63,316 nt of DNA, from the NCBI GenBank assembly GCA_023458755.1, contig JAEWYE010000045.1:1-63316 (forward strand), read 5' to 3'. Of this stretch, positions 1 to 9,224 are shown piece by piece. The notes under the pieces were generated by a model. It was not told the origin of the DNA, made no database searches, and saw only the letters and a list, made by a program, of their open reading frames with translations. Origin of the DNA: Bacillota bacterium (GTDB taxonomy: Bacteria > Bacillota > Clostridia > Oscillospirales > Acutalibacteraceae). The stretch's first letter is position 1; every line of letters begins with the position of its first letter. Made by a program: the position numbers and the translations under genes.

Positions 1-1
1 T

Positions 2-127
2 TGTGTTCATAGCGAATAGGATTCCTTTCTGTGCCGTTTTGTGTGGTAACTTAACTGTAACACAGACTTTTCCTATTCGCTATCTTTTTTTCACTTATTG
101 TAACGCATCAATTGTAATCCTACAATT
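2..127. repeat. Left terminal inverted repeat, probable insertion-sequence end
   Basis: Bases 2-127 are the exact reverse complement of 63191-63316; identity stops on both sides at the same point. The repeat contains two further palindromes: AATTGTA-atcc-TACAATT at its inner edge (110-127) and TAGCGAATAGGA / TCCTATTCGCTA (10-21 and 71-82). On the minus strand the outermost bases read AAAGGA, a short spacer, then ATGAACACA, which looks like the start of a gene leading out of the window. I infer the first part of a repeated mobile element whose transposase lies outside; the family cannot be named. Confidence 0.75.
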
Positions 128-300
128 CCGGAATTTTCGAACATAAGTTTGCAAATTAATATTTTTAAAATATTTTTATGCTTGAAACAGCTATTGCGCG
201 CTCCCGCGCGCCAATAGGGGGGGTGGGATTGCACCGCTATGCAATTAAATGCTCTTCTTCCTTTCCAAAGGGAGATGTCCTCGCAGGGGCAGAGAGATAT
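128..300. other. Non-coding edge with GC-rich hairpin
   Basis: AT-rich DNA next to the terminal repeat, then a GC-rich hairpin around 190-218 (CTATTGCGCGC paired with GCGCGCCAATAG) followed by a run of G. It lies just past the stop of the leftmost minus-strand gene and may help end its transcript, but there is no clear U tract. No convincing gene is visible here. Confidence 0.35.
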
Positions 301-765
301 TTAAACAAGCTTCAGCAGCATTTCGGTATGCGCGGGCAGCATAAATCCAAGTTTTTCGTACATCGGTTTTCCGTCGTCGGTTGCGGAAAGATGGATGGTG
401 GATACTCCCAGGCTTTTGGCTTCCTCAATTAATGCGGAAATCACCTGCGAGGCAATGCCTTTTCTTCGATAAGCGGGATAGGTCAGCACATTGAGCACGG
501 TTCCGGTTATTCCGGTAATAAAAGACAGATTCGCTGGTCTTTCCGATATCACCAAAAATGCCACGGAAACGACGGCATCATCGGTTTCGGCAAATATTGC
601 AAGAAAGTCGCCCATTGGAATATGCTTTTCAAAATAGGGCTGCAGTTGCGTTCGGATAATCTGCTCCTGCTCGTCCGATAATTCTCCATGATCGGTTCGC
701 AGATAATCAAGCCGCAGTTCAATTAAGCGATTAATATCTTTTATAGTTGCTTTTCGAATATTCAT
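301..765 (-). CDS. GNAT-family N-acetyltransferase
   Basis: 154-residue protein of the usual length for a single GNAT domain, which transfers an acetyl group from acetyl-CoA to an amine. The acetyl-CoA loop is visible at about residues 100-105 (YRRKGIAS, the Q/RxxGxG/A pattern), and the C-terminal part (KPMYEKLGF) is the typical beta5-alpha4 region. The substrate cannot be predicted. It follows prmC by about 30 bases on the same strand and is probably the last gene of the operon that starts near 6.2 kb. Cytoplasmic. Confidence 0.85.
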   Translation of the reverse strand: MNIRKATIKDINRLIELRLDYLRTDHGELSDEQEQIIRTQLQPYFEKHIPMGDFLAIFAETDDAVVSVAFLVISERPANLSFITGITGTVLNVLTYPAYRRKGIASQVISALIEEAKSLGVSTIHLSATDDGKPMYEKLGFMLPAHTEMLLKLV

Positions 766-794
766 ACTGCCATCTTCTCCACTCTACCGTGTTC

Positions 795-1661
795 TCATTG
801 TGCTTGTCCCGCTACTACCCGATCCAGATTATTAAAATCTTGGTAAACTGAGATCTGTTCCAGCCCTGCTTCTGCAAACAAATCCGCGACAGCCTGTGCT
901 TCGTCTTCCCCGATTTCCACCGCGGCAATCCCGCCCGGTTTGAGCAAAGGCAGCCAAAGGTTCGCAATAGCGCGGTAAAAAAGCAATCCGTCTTTCCCGC
1001 CGTCAAGCGCAGTTTGCGGTTCTTTCTGCACCTCGCACTGCAAGGTCAGCAAATCTTCACTTTTAATGTAAGGCGGGTTGGATACAATCGCGTCAAACCG
1101 TTTGTTACGAAAGCCATTGACACTTTCATGATTCAGAACATCCGCCTGTACGGCGTCCACCGAGAACTGCGGATAATTTTTTATATTTGCATGAAGATAG
1201 CGCAGCGCATCGTCATACAGCTCCAAACAGGTAATTTCGGCATTTGGCAAAAGGCTCGCCAGTCCGAGCGAAACCGCTCCGGTACCGCCGCATAAATCGA
1301 GTATTTTGAGCGGATTCCCACTGCTATTTCTGCGGCTGAGCATCTCTGCTGCCGTTTTGACCAACACTTCTGTATCCTCACGCGCGATCAGCACACCCTC
1401 ACCCATTTCAAGCTGCAGGGTCATAAATTCCCATTTCCCTAAAATGTATTGCAGTGGCCGCTTTTGTACGCGTTGTTCAATCTTTTGGCTGAATATATTT
1501 ACTTTTTCCTCCGGCGCAGACTCGTATCCATGTATGACAAGCGCCTGCCGGTTAAGATGAAACACATGCTCAAACAAGCACATAGCATCAAAGGCAGGGC
1601 TTTCAACCCCTGCCTTCGTTAGTACATATTTCCCGCTTTGATAAACCTCTGTTAAGGTCAT
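795..1661 (-). CDS. prmC: Release factor glutamine methyltransferase PrmC
   Basis: 288 residues, normal for PrmC (HemK), which methylates the Gln of the GGQ motif in peptide-chain release factors 1 and 2. The N-terminal helical part binds the factor; the Rossmann methyltransferase part has the SAM loop (LDLCGGTGAVSLGLA, about residue 120) and the signature NPPY (VSNPPYIKSEDL), which contacts the target glutamine. Its ATG overlaps the TGA of the upstream DUF1385 gene (ATGA), so the two are translationally coupled. DUF1385-prmC neighbours are common in Firmicutes. prfA is not in the window on this side. Confidence 0.93.
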   Translation of the reverse strand: MTLTEVYQSGKYVLTKAGVESPAFDAMCLFEHVFHLNRQALVIHGYESAPEEKVNIFSQKIEQRVQKRPLQYILGKWEFMTLQLEMGEGVLIAREDTEVLVKTAAEMLSRRNSSGNPLKILDLCGGTGAVSLGLASLLPNAEITCLELYDDALRYLHANIKNYPQFSVDAVQADVLNHESVNGFRNKRFDAIVSNPPYIKSEDLLTLQCEVQKEPQTALDGGKDGLLFYRAIANLWLPLLKPGGIAAVEIGEDEAQAVADLFAEAGLEQISVYQDFNNLDRVVAGQAQ

Positions 1662-2620
1662 AAATGTATCTGATCCTCTCCGTTTTCCGGAATTACCGCG
1701 TTTATGGAAGCAATCGCCACCTCAATCATATCATCCGCCGGTTCTTTTGTGGAAAGACGCTGCATCCACATTCCTGGGGCGGAAATAATTCGCGTGGCAA
1801 GATTGTCGTGCCTTCCGCAGATGCGGATAAGCTCATAGCCGATACCTACAATTACCGGTATGCATAAAAGTTTAACAAAAGTGCGTACAAACGGGTTGCC
1901 GAACGGAATAAAGAACCCGATAATGATACCCAGCAGCAGCATAATCACCATAAAGCTGGTGCCGCAGCGCGGATGAAAACGGCTGTGGCGGCGCACATTT
2001 TCAACGGTCAATTCTTCCTGATTCTCATAGCAAAAGATGGTTTTATGTTCCGCTCCGTGATACTGGAACACGCGCCGGACATCCGGCATAAGGGAGCAAA
2101 GGAAAATATACCCGATAAAAATCAGGATACGCATGACGCCCTCCAGAACGGAACGCCACGGTTCGATTCCCCTTCCGGCGACATGGTCGCGAAACAAATT
2201 GAAAATCCAGGTCGGCAGAAAAAAGAACAGCCCGATTGCCAGAAGAATGCCCAATATACTGCTGACGGTCATAACCGCATTCATCAGATTATCGCCGAAT
2301 GTTTTTTGCAGCCATTGGTCAAATTTTGAAAGCTCTTCTTCACCGTCTTCGCCGGACTTATCCGCCGAAAGGCTAAGTGCCTTGTACCCAACCGAAAGAG
2401 ATTCCACAAAAGTGACAACTCCGCGAATGAACGGCCAGCCGAGCCATTTATGTTTGTCTTTGAGCTGCTGTGTTTCCATGTATTCGGTAGAAACAGTTTG
2501 GTCCGGCATACGCACCGAAACAGCCGTCTGCTTGGGACCCCGCATCATAATTCCTTCAATAAGTGCCTGACCGCCGATGGAAGTAATGGTTTTTGTTTTT
2601 TCTCTAGCCATCCGTTTCAT
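1658..2620 (-). CDS. DUF1385 family membrane protein (YqhQ-like)
   Basis: 320 residues. N-terminal GGQALIEGIMMRGPK is the conserved start of DUF1385. The middle holds four to five hydrophobic segments (about residues 110-135, 155-185, 220-265), and a conserved soluble stretch has YHGAEHKTIFCYE and RHPRCGTS-like (RFHPRCGTSF) motifs that could bind a metal. Function is not established; in Bacillus the homologue is YqhQ. Start ATG has AAGAGG upstream. The start lies 17 bases inside the end of the sensor kinase gene and the stop overlaps prmC, so all three are one transcript. Confidence 0.85.
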   Translation of the reverse strand: MKRMAREKTKTITSIGGQALIEGIMMRGPKQTAVSVRMPDQTVSTEYMETQQLKDKHKWLGWPFIRGVVTFVESLSVGYKALSLSADKSGEDGEEELSKFDQWLQKTFGDNLMNAVMTVSSILGILLAIGLFFFLPTWIFNLFRDHVAGRGIEPWRSVLEGVMRILIFIGYIFLCSLMPDVRRVFQYHGAEHKTIFCYENQEELTVENVRRHSRFHPRCGTSFMVIMLLLGIIIGFFIPFGNPFVRTFVKLLCIPVIVGIGYELIRICGRHDNLATRIISAPGMWMQRLSTKEPADDMIEVAIASINAVIPENGEDQIHL

Positions 2621-4079
2621 TATTCCTCTTTTCTTCCGTCATTTCCTCCGCTGCCTGCGGTTCTTTTTCCAATTGTTTTAACGTTGGAATGGTAATGGTA
2701 ACAGCGGTTCCTAAATTTTCCTGACTTTCAATATCTAAGCTGCCGGAATGCATCGCCATGATTTCATCCGCAAGTGCCAGCCCGATTCCGGAACCGGGAA
2801 CCGTCTGATTTGCCTTGTAAAATTTCTTTTTTACATTCGGCAGATGTTCAGCCGGAATACCGCAGCCGTTATCGCTGATTACCACATGGATGAAGCCTTC
2901 CGTTTCGCCTGCCACGACATTCACCGTACCGCCGGATGTTGTATATTTTAACGCGTTGTCAATAATATTGACAAACACCTGACGCAGACGGTTAATATCC
3001 CCCAGCACGGGGGAAAGCATGGCAGGTTCTTCATACAGCAGGAACTTTCCTTCCGCGGCGGCGCGCTCACTGAACATATAAACCGCCTCGCCAAGCTCTG
3101 CCAAAATGTCGATTTTATCCATAGTTAAAGTCATACGTCCGCTCTGCATTCGTGAAAAGTCGAGCAGTTCCTCCACCATACCGGAAAGCCGCTCGGATTC
3201 GCGGATAATGACGCCCATGCCTTTGTCAAACGTTTCCTTGTCGTTCTCGCCCATCTGCATGGTTTCCGCCCAGCCTTTAATGGCTGTAAGCGGGGTGCGG
3301 AGCTCATGAGAAACCGATGATATAAAGTCATTTTTCATTTTCTCCGCTACACCGAGCTCCACTGCCATATCGTTGATGGTGTCGCAAAGCTGCCCGATTT
3401 CATCATTGTTTGATTTTTCAATTCGTGCGTTAAAGTCGCCCTGCGCAATACGCTTCGCGATAGCGCCGATTTGTTTGACCGGGTTTACAATGGAACGGAT
3501 AAAGTAGGTGCTGGAAAAAACAACAAACAGGATAATCAGAAAACCGGCAAGCATCAGCACACCTACAACGGTCGTCACCTGCTTATCGGCTTCTTCCAAT
3601 GAAACCACATAGCGCACGGCACCCATAAAACTGCCGTTGGTGTTGCGCATTACACGCGTAACCGCCATGACCTTTTCGCCGGAAGTCAGATTCCCCGTCC
3701 AAGTGCCGTAATTATCGGTCGTGTTGTTAAACGCCTGAAAATAGTCCGGCTTGGGCTGCGAATTATCCGGTTCAAACCCGGTGGATGATATGATGATATC
3801 CCCTACAGAATTGAACACCATCATTTCCATGCTTTCCTTATTGGGTGAGTTTTCTACATAACTGCGCGCGGCGGTACTGAACTCACTGGGAGTTTTATTC
3901 CCGTAGCCGTAGAAAATATTGATAAACTCACCGGAACGTCCGTTGATGGTTTGCTGAATACCATTATATACATATCCCTGTACCACAAAAGAAAGGGTAG
4001 CGATCAGAGCGACAACAACAAGCAATATGATGCCAAGGCTATTAACAAGCCAGCGCCGCGTTATGCCTTTTATTCGCAT
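2604..4079 (-). CDS. Membrane sensor histidine kinase (HAMP-HisKA-HATPase)
   Basis: About 491 residues. One membrane helix near residue 20, an extracytoplasmic sensor region of about 130 residues, a second helix near 175-195, HAMP, then HisKA with the phospho-acceptor His at about residue 258 (SSVSHELRTPLTAIKG) and an HATPase domain with N (NIIDNALKY), G1 (SDNGCGIP) and G2 (GSGIGLAL) boxes. It should phosphorylate the response regulator encoded 68 bases upstream. I prefer ATG 4079, with AAAGGGG upstream, over a GTG nine bases earlier. The PhoR/ResE-like layout does not reveal the signal; the lipoprotein at the head of the operon is a candidate partner. Confidence 0.92.
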   Translation of the reverse strand: MRIKGITRRWLVNSLGIILLVVVALIATLSFVVQGYVYNGIQQTINGRSGEFINIFYGYGNKTPSEFSTAARSYVENSPNKESMEMMVFNSVGDIIISSTGFEPDNSQPKPDYFQAFNNTTDNYGTWTGNLTSGEKVMAVTRVMRNTNGSFMGAVRYVVSLEEADKQVTTVVGVLMLAGFLIILFVVFSSTYFIRSIVNPVKQIGAIAKRIAQGDFNARIEKSNNDEIGQLCDTINDMAVELGVAEKMKNDFISSVSHELRTPLTAIKGWAETMQMGENDKETFDKGMGVIIRESERLSGMVEELLDFSRMQSGRMTLTMDKIDILAELGEAVYMFSERAAAEGKFLLYEEPAMLSPVLGDINRLRQVFVNIIDNALKYTTSGGTVNVVAGETEGFIHVVISDNGCGIPAEHLPNVKKKFYKANQTVPGSGIGLALADEIMAMHSGSLDIESQENLGTAVTITIPTLKQLEKEPQAAEEMTEEKRNNETDG

Positions 4080-4147
4080 ATTCCCCACCCCTTTGCCGCT
4101 TTTATTTGGAAGCTTCAGCGACCACTCAATTTAAAACGCTGATTTCT

Positions 4148-4852
4148 TTATGCTTCCCACTTGTAACCAAGGCCCCAAACCGTAACAATATGTTTGGGAT
4201 TGGAGGGTTCGTCCTCCACTTTCATTCTTAATCGGCGTATGTTGACATCCACAATTTTTTCTTCGCCAAAATATGCTTCGCCCCACACATGCTTTAATAT
4301 ATCGGTACGGTCAAGCGCGGTAGTGGGATTTGAAAAAAAGTACTCCATAATCTGAAATTCAACCTGTGTCAGTTCAATCGGCTCACCGTTTTTAAGGAGC
4401 GCCCGATTGCGCAGATTCAGCGAAAAATCGCCGGAACGGATTTCTTCGGTAAAATTGTTCTCGGTACGCATTTCAGAAAGCGCCACTCTGCGGTAAATCG
4501 CATCCACTCTCGCCACCAGTTCACTTGGACTGAACGGCTTCGTGACATAATCGTCCGCCCCCATCATCAATCCGCTTACCTTATCCATTTCCTGCGTGCG
4601 GGCGGTAAGCAGGATAATGCCGATTGCGCCGCTCTTTTGACGCAATTGCTTACAGACCGCCAAACCGTCATATTTACCCGGCATCATGATGTCGAGTACG
4701 GCAACGTCAAATTTACCGTCCTCTTTTTCATATAATTCAAGTGCCTGTTCACCGTCCTGAGCCTCGAACACATCATACCCGGCTCTTTTCAGGTTAATCA
4801 CGACAAACTCGCGTATCGCCTGTTCATCTTCCGCAACAAGAATTTTTTTCAT
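4148..4852 (-). CDS. OmpR/PhoB-family response regulator
   Basis: 234 residues. Receiver domain with acidic pair (AEDE), phospho-acceptor Asp54 (VLDIMMPG), and the conserved Lys in VTKPFSP; C-terminal winged helix (about 135-230) with the family ending VWGLGYKWE. It would bind DNA when phosphorylated by the kinase encoded just downstream. GGAGG precedes the ATG at a normal distance. It lies between the lipoprotein gene (24-base gap) and the kinase gene, in one operon. Its target genes are unknown. Confidence 0.95.
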   Translation of the reverse strand: MKKILVAEDEQAIREFVVINLKRAGYDVFEAQDGEQALELYEKEDGKFDVAVLDIMMPGKYDGLAVCKQLRQKSGAIGIILLTARTQEMDKVSGLMMGADDYVTKPFSPSELVARVDAIYRRVALSEMRTENNFTEEIRSGDFSLNLRNRALLKNGEPIELTQVEFQIMEYFFSNPTTALDRTDILKHVWGEAYFGEEKIVDVNIRRLRMKVEDEPSNPKHIVTVWGLGYKWEA

Positions 4853-4875
4853 AAGCAGTCCCCTCCGTTTGCCTG

Positions 4876-6225
4876 TTAGTTCTGAGAAATCAATCGAAAA
4901 CTGTTTTGAATGTCGTCCATCTTCATGGAAAGCGCATTGTTTGGCTGTGGTATATTCGCCGCATAAACGGTGTTGTTTCTCTCGGATAATTTAAAATATC
5001 CGTTCGCGGTGTTGGAACTGTTCCACTCCTTTTCGGTAAATACTGAAATTTTAAGCAGAGCGGCCCCTGCTGACCCATTTTTATTTTTGGATGTCACTTT
5101 CCACTCGTAAAAGGTAATGGAGTTTGTCTTAGCATCCGCTTTCACTGTAACCTTTCCTTGCCACATATCGGGAAGCAGGAACCAGTAACCGCTTGAAGAA
5201 TTCATTACCGTACGCATAACCGGAATCAGGTTCATCGTTTCGGTATCATATCTTTGCCAGTCAATGCTGTAACTGGTTTCGTCTGTCGTACCGGACTGGC
5301 AGCCCGGCAAAAGATGGGTGACCGGTATTTCAATAATCTTATCATTGTTGATATCCTGTGAAACAGTCGTTGTGTTACGAAGCATATAATTTGCCGATTG
5401 CGTGCTTTTGTTATAGAAAGGCGACTGCAGGACAGAGTTCGCTTTGTCCCAATACACAATTTCCGTAACCATGGCAGTGGAACTCTTCGTGCCGTCGAGT
5501 ACAACGCCATATTGTTTTTCATTGATGCGGCCCATGGAAATTGCCGCGTATTTTGTTACACTGGTATCTAAATGCGCCATTCCCTGGATTTGCACTTTAT
5601 TGGATTTAATCCGCATCAGTTTGGCGACCGCAGCCTGATCCTGATTCGTGGTGGATGTGGTGGATGCCGTAAAAATCTCTTGATAACCATCATCATCAAA
5701 ATCCATTACTGCCATTTGGCTGTAGCTTTGTTTTGTCCGCAGTTCCGATACCTTATTTTTATCGAAGGTATAGACGCAAAGCTCCCCGGTATTGCTGATT
5801 GCGTTTTCCCAGCCAACGATTGCCTCATCCTTGCCGTCGCCGTTCACATCGCCGAAGCAAACCTTATCCACCTGCGTGGAAGCATTCTGGAATGACCCGA
5901 CGAGGTTCCACTGCCCATTGACTTTGTTGATGAAAACAATATGGATGCTGGCTCCTGTATCACCGGACTGATAAAAAGCGACTGCTTCATCCTGTTTATC
6001 ACCGCTTATGTCATGCATAATAATAGCGGAACGGTAATCACCGGTATGCGGATATTTGAGCGTGATATTTTCGCCGGCTTTTTTTTGGAGCAGCGTATGA
6101 ATCGCTTCCCGTTCTCCGGATGCTTTCGGGGGGTGCATGAGCGTCTGCGCATCCAGCCCGACCATAGAACAGCCGGAAAGCAGCACTGCCATTATCAATG
6201 CCGCCGCAAAAGCTTTCAGCTTCAT
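4876..6225 (-). CDS. Putative lipoprotein with FG-GAP/VCBS-like repeats
   Basis: About 449 residues. Type II signal peptide with lipobox LLSGC, so it should be anchored outside the cytoplasmic membrane. The middle contains repeated calcium-loop-like segments (FGDVNGDGKDEAIVG, MDFDDDGYQEIF, DINNDKIIEIP), as in VCBS/FG-GAP beta-propellers. No enzyme motif seen. I place the start at ATG 6225, which has a good AGGGGG site, rather than at a TTG 42 bases earlier. It heads the operon with the response regulator and kinase, so it may be an accessory sensor; that is inference from position only. Confidence 0.75.
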   Translation of the reverse strand: MKLKAFAAALIMAVLLSGCSMVGLDAQTLMHPPKASGEREAIHTLLQKKAGENITLKYPHTGDYRSAIIMHDISGDKQDEAVAFYQSGDTGASIHIVFINKVNGQWNLVGSFQNASTQVDKVCFGDVNGDGKDEAIVGWENAISNTGELCVYTFDKNKVSELRTKQSYSQMAVMDFDDDGYQEIFTASTTSTTNQDQAAVAKLMRIKSNKVQIQGMAHLDTSVTKYAAISMGRINEKQYGVVLDGTKSSTAMVTEIVYWDKANSVLQSPFYNKSTQSANYMLRNTTTVSQDINNDKIIEIPVTHLLPGCQSGTTDETSYSIDWQRYDTETMNLIPVMRTVMNSSSGYWFLLPDMWQGKVTVKADAKTNSITFYEWKVTSKNKNGSAGAALLKISVFTEKEWNSSNTANGYFKLSERNNTVYAANIPQPNNALSMKMDDIQNSFRLISQN

Positions 6226-6538
6226 TTTACACGCCCCCTGCTTCTTGAAATTTCGGTTTCCTATCAAACTAATAATAAGTAATTATAGCATTTATTTATG
6301 CAAAAATATAGTATCAATCCTGTAATAGTATAGGTCAGCGAAAAATAATTTAAGCGAATCTCCGCAACTGATGCGCACGATTACATACGGCTAGGTGAGC
6401 TGGGCGGTGACGCCTTTCTTTCGTGCTGTTAGATAAAGGAATGTTATTGAAAAAGCCACGAAGTAAAATACCTCGTGGCTTAATCTTTGCGGCTGCTTTC
6501 ATTCCATTTTTCACTGTAAGTAGCGGCATAGTTGAAAT
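6226..6538. other. Intergenic region
   Basis: Holds the start region of the lipoprotein operon on the left, with a TATAAT-like box on the minus strand near 6280, and the terminator of the polyamine operon on the right (6450-6480). Nothing else recognisable. Confidence 0.4.
6450..6480 (-). terminator. Intrinsic terminator after nspC
   Basis: AGCCACGA and TCGTGGCT (6454-6461 and 6473-6480) form an 8-bp stem with an 11-base loop; on the minus strand it is followed by TTTTTCAA. It lies about 60 bases after the nspC stop. Confidence 0.8.
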
Positions 6539-7684
6539 TTACGACAGCCTTGTTTTGAAATCGTCATAGCCGAACCGCCGTACGACCTGAGCACCGTCCG
6601 CATCGTTATAGCGGGCAATAGCTGGCAGATTGACACCGTTAAAGGTGTTGTTTTTTACCATTGTGTAAATCGCCATGTCACAGAACGCCAAACGGTCACC
6701 GGGTTTTAATGGCTGAGAAAAGGAATAATCACCGATTACATCGCCCGCAAGACAGGTAGGCCCGCCGAGCCGATAGGTGTGCGCGTATTCTCCCGGCTTT
6801 CCCGCTCCGATGATATTCGGACGATAAGGCATTTCAAGCACATCGGGCATATGGCAGGCCGCTGATGTATCCAGAATGGCAAGCTGCATGCCGTTTTCCA
6901 GCACGTCCAGAACTGTGCAGACAAGATATCCGGTATTCAGCGCGACAGCCTCGCCCGGTTCCAAGTAAACCTGTACCCCATATTTCTCCTGAATGTATGA
7001 GATACAACGAATCAGCGTTTCGATATCGTAATCCGGTCGGGTAATGTGATGGCCGCCGCCAAAATTCAGCCACTTCATATGTTTGAGATACGCTCCGAAT
7101 TTTTCATCGACCACACGAATGGTGCGCTCCAGCGTATCGGAATTCTGTTCGCACATGGTGTGAAAATGAAGTCCGCTGATTCCGTCGAGATTTTCGGGCT
7201 CAAAATGCGCCAAGGTCACACCCAGTCTGGAATTCGTAAAGCAAGGGTTATAAATGTCCGTTTCAATTTCCGAATATTCCGGATTGACGCGGATACCGCA
7301 TTCCACCGGCTTGCCGCAGCTGTTCACCTTGTTTTTATACTTATTCCACTGGCTGAACGAATTAAAAACGATGTGATCGCTGTAACGGAGAATCTCGTCG
7401 AATTCATGTTCCGCGTAGGCTGGCGCATACACGTGAACCTCCTTACCCATCTCCTCAAATCCCAATCTGGCTTCAAAAAGAGAGCTGGAAGTTACTCCGT
7501 CCAAATATTCCCCGATTAAGGGGTACAGGGAAAACATGGAAAAGGCTTTTTGCGCAAGCAGAATCCGGCAGCCGGTGCGTTCCCGCACCGACCGAAGGAT
7601 TTCAAGATTTTTGGTGAGCAGCCGCTCGTCTGTCACATAACAGGGGGAAGGCAGAGCAGCGGACTGTAAATAATCCAAATCCAT
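6539..7684 (-). CDS. nspC: Carboxynorspermidine decarboxylase
   Basis: 381 residues, typical for NspC, a PLP-dependent alanine-racemase-fold decarboxylase that makes norspermidine or spermidine from the carboxylated form. Visible: the PLP lysine region near residue 45 (LLAQKAFSMFSLYP), the phosphate-binding GGGHH segment (LNFGGGHHITRPDY), EPGEAV, and CHMPDVLEMPYRP near the C terminus. The gene starts nine bases after the dehydrogenase stop, with GAGGG as ribosome site, so the two steps are made together. Cytoplasmic. Confidence 0.93.
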   Translation of the reverse strand: MDLDYLQSAALPSPCYVTDERLLTKNLEILRSVRERTGCRILLAQKAFSMFSLYPLIGEYLDGVTSSSLFEARLGFEEMGKEVHVYAPAYAEHEFDEILRYSDHIVFNSFSQWNKYKNKVNSCGKPVECGIRVNPEYSEIETDIYNPCFTNSRLGVTLAHFEPENLDGISGLHFHTMCEQNSDTLERTIRVVDEKFGAYLKHMKWLNFGGGHHITRPDYDIETLIRCISYIQEKYGVQVYLEPGEAVALNTGYLVCTVLDVLENGMQLAILDTSAACHMPDVLEMPYRPNIIGAGKPGEYAHTYRLGGPTCLAGDVIGDYSFSQPLKPGDRLAFCDMAIYTMVKNNTFNGVNLPAIARYNDADGAQVVRRFGYDDFKTRLS

Positions 7685-7693
7685 CGCGCGCCC

Positions 7694-8893
7694 TCAGTCA
7701 ATTAAATCGGGATGGAAGCTTTCCTGCCACGGAAGACCGAATTTATTCAGTGCATCCATAAACGGATCCGGGTCAAACTCTTCAATGTTAAACACGCCGG
7801 GCTTTTTCCATTTTCCGGACATTACCATCATGGCGCCAATCATGGCCGGAACGCCGGTGGTATAGGAAATTGCCTGCGAGCCGACCTCCGCATAGCATTC
7901 CTCATGCACGCACACGTTGTAGACATAATAGGTAACAGGCTTTCCGTCCTTCACACCCTGGAAAATACAGCCGATGTTGGTTTTTCCTTTGGTTCTTGGG
8001 CCAAGGGATGCCGGGTCGGGCAGAACCGCCTTTAAGAATTGCAGCGGAACGATTTTTTGTCCTTCAAAATCAATCGGCACAATCGAAGTCATGCCCACGT
8101 TTTCCAAAACCTTTAAATGGGTAAGATAGTTCTGGGAAAAGGTCATCCAGAACCGTATCTTCTTGATTCCCTTTATATTCAGAGCAAGCGATTCCATTTC
8201 TTCATGATGAAGCAGATAAATATCTTTCGGGCCGATTTCAGGCAAATCATATACTCTTTTAATAGACATCGGCTCGGTTTCGATAAACTTGCCGTTCTCA
8301 AAATAGCTGCCCTTTGCGGTTACTTCACGAATATTGATTTCGGGATTAAAGTTGGTCGCGAACGGGTAGCCGTGGTCGCCCGCGTTGGCATCTACAATAT
8401 CAATGGAATGAATTTCATCAAAATAATGCTTTTGCGCGTAAGCGGAGAAAACGCCGGTAACACCCGGGTCGAATCCACTGCCCAGCAGTGCGGTGATTCC
8501 TGCCTTTTCAAACCGTTCTTTGTAAGCCCACTGCCATTTATATTCGAATTTCGCGGTATCTTCCGGCTCATAGTTCGCCGTATCCACATAATCGACTTTT
8601 GTCGCAAGGCAGGCATCCATAATGGTTAAATCCTGGTACGGCAGCGCAACGTTAATTACGATATTCGGTCTCACACGCTGAATCAGGGCAACCAGCTCGT
8701 CCACATTGTCCGCGTTTACCTGCGCGGTTTCAATTTTTGTACGTCCGCCCTCCAGCTTTTTCTTTAAAGCATCGCATTTTGAAACCGTGCGGCTCGCAAT
8801 GCAGATTTCATTAAACACTTCGGAATTCTGACAGCATTTGTGAACCACAACGCTCGCAACACCGCCCGCTCCGATAATTAATGCTTTTCCCAT
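7694..8893 (-). CDS. Carboxynorspermidine synthase (saccharopine dehydrogenase family)
   Basis: 399 residues. N-terminal Rossmann fold with GAGGVAS (MGKALIIGAGGVAS), then the saccharopine-dehydrogenase C-terminal domain. Members of this family beside nspC condense aspartate semialdehyde with a diamine (putrescine or diaminopropane) and reduce the Schiff base with NADPH, giving carboxyspermidine or carboxynorspermidine. AAGGAGG lies at a good distance before the ATG. With nspC it forms a complete alternative spermidine route; the diamine source is not in the window. Confidence 0.9.
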   Translation of the reverse strand: MGKALIIGAGGVASVVVHKCCQNSEVFNEICIASRTVSKCDALKKKLEGGRTKIETAQVNADNVDELVALIQRVRPNIVINVALPYQDLTIMDACLATKVDYVDTANYEPEDTAKFEYKWQWAYKERFEKAGITALLGSGFDPGVTGVFSAYAQKHYFDEIHSIDIVDANAGDHGYPFATNFNPEINIREVTAKGSYFENGKFIETEPMSIKRVYDLPEIGPKDIYLLHHEEMESLALNIKGIKKIRFWMTFSQNYLTHLKVLENVGMTSIVPIDFEGQKIVPLQFLKAVLPDPASLGPRTKGKTNIGCIFQGVKDGKPVTYYVYNVCVHEECYAEVGSQAISYTTGVPAMIGAMMVMSGKWKKPGVFNIEEFDPDPFMDALNKFGLPWQESFHPDLID

Positions 8894-9224
8894 AATGATA
8901 TACCTCCTTATATTTTGAAAATAATCTTAAAATATCGAAAAATTTCAGCAAAAAGTTATCAAATTTCAAATTCATTCTGAATTACCTTCAAAAAATCGTT
9001 GTAATTCTCTGATTTCCTCTGTTTTTCTTGCTTTTATTCTGAAAAATTCAATATATATTATAACCATTACGCGCGGTAAGTCAAGTAAAAAAATCCTAAA
9101 ATCCGGCACATCCGTTATTATTAGCCTTTTGACTATTTCTACACAGCGCACACAAAAAAGAAGCACATCCGCGCAGGATATGCTTCTCTTTAACAAGTAA
9201 AAACAAGAATTTCTAAAAAATTCC
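8894..9224. other. Intergenic region upstream of the polyamine operon
   Basis: AT-rich. Contains the AAGGAGG site of the carboxynorspermidine synthase gene at its left edge and the terminator of the collagen-like gene at 9154-9187. I could not assign a confident promoter or riboswitch for the polyamine operon. Confidence 0.35.
9154..9187 (-). terminator. Intrinsic terminator after collagen-like gene 1
   Basis: GAAGCACATCC and GGATATGCTTC pair across a short loop (9160-9187); on the minus strand the stem is followed by TTTTTT. About 40 bases after the stop codon. Confidence 0.85.

Noticed and set aside
178..432. 84-codon plus-strand frame
   Set aside because: Antisense to the acetyltransferase gene and the GC-rich hairpin, without a ribosome site or recognisable domain.
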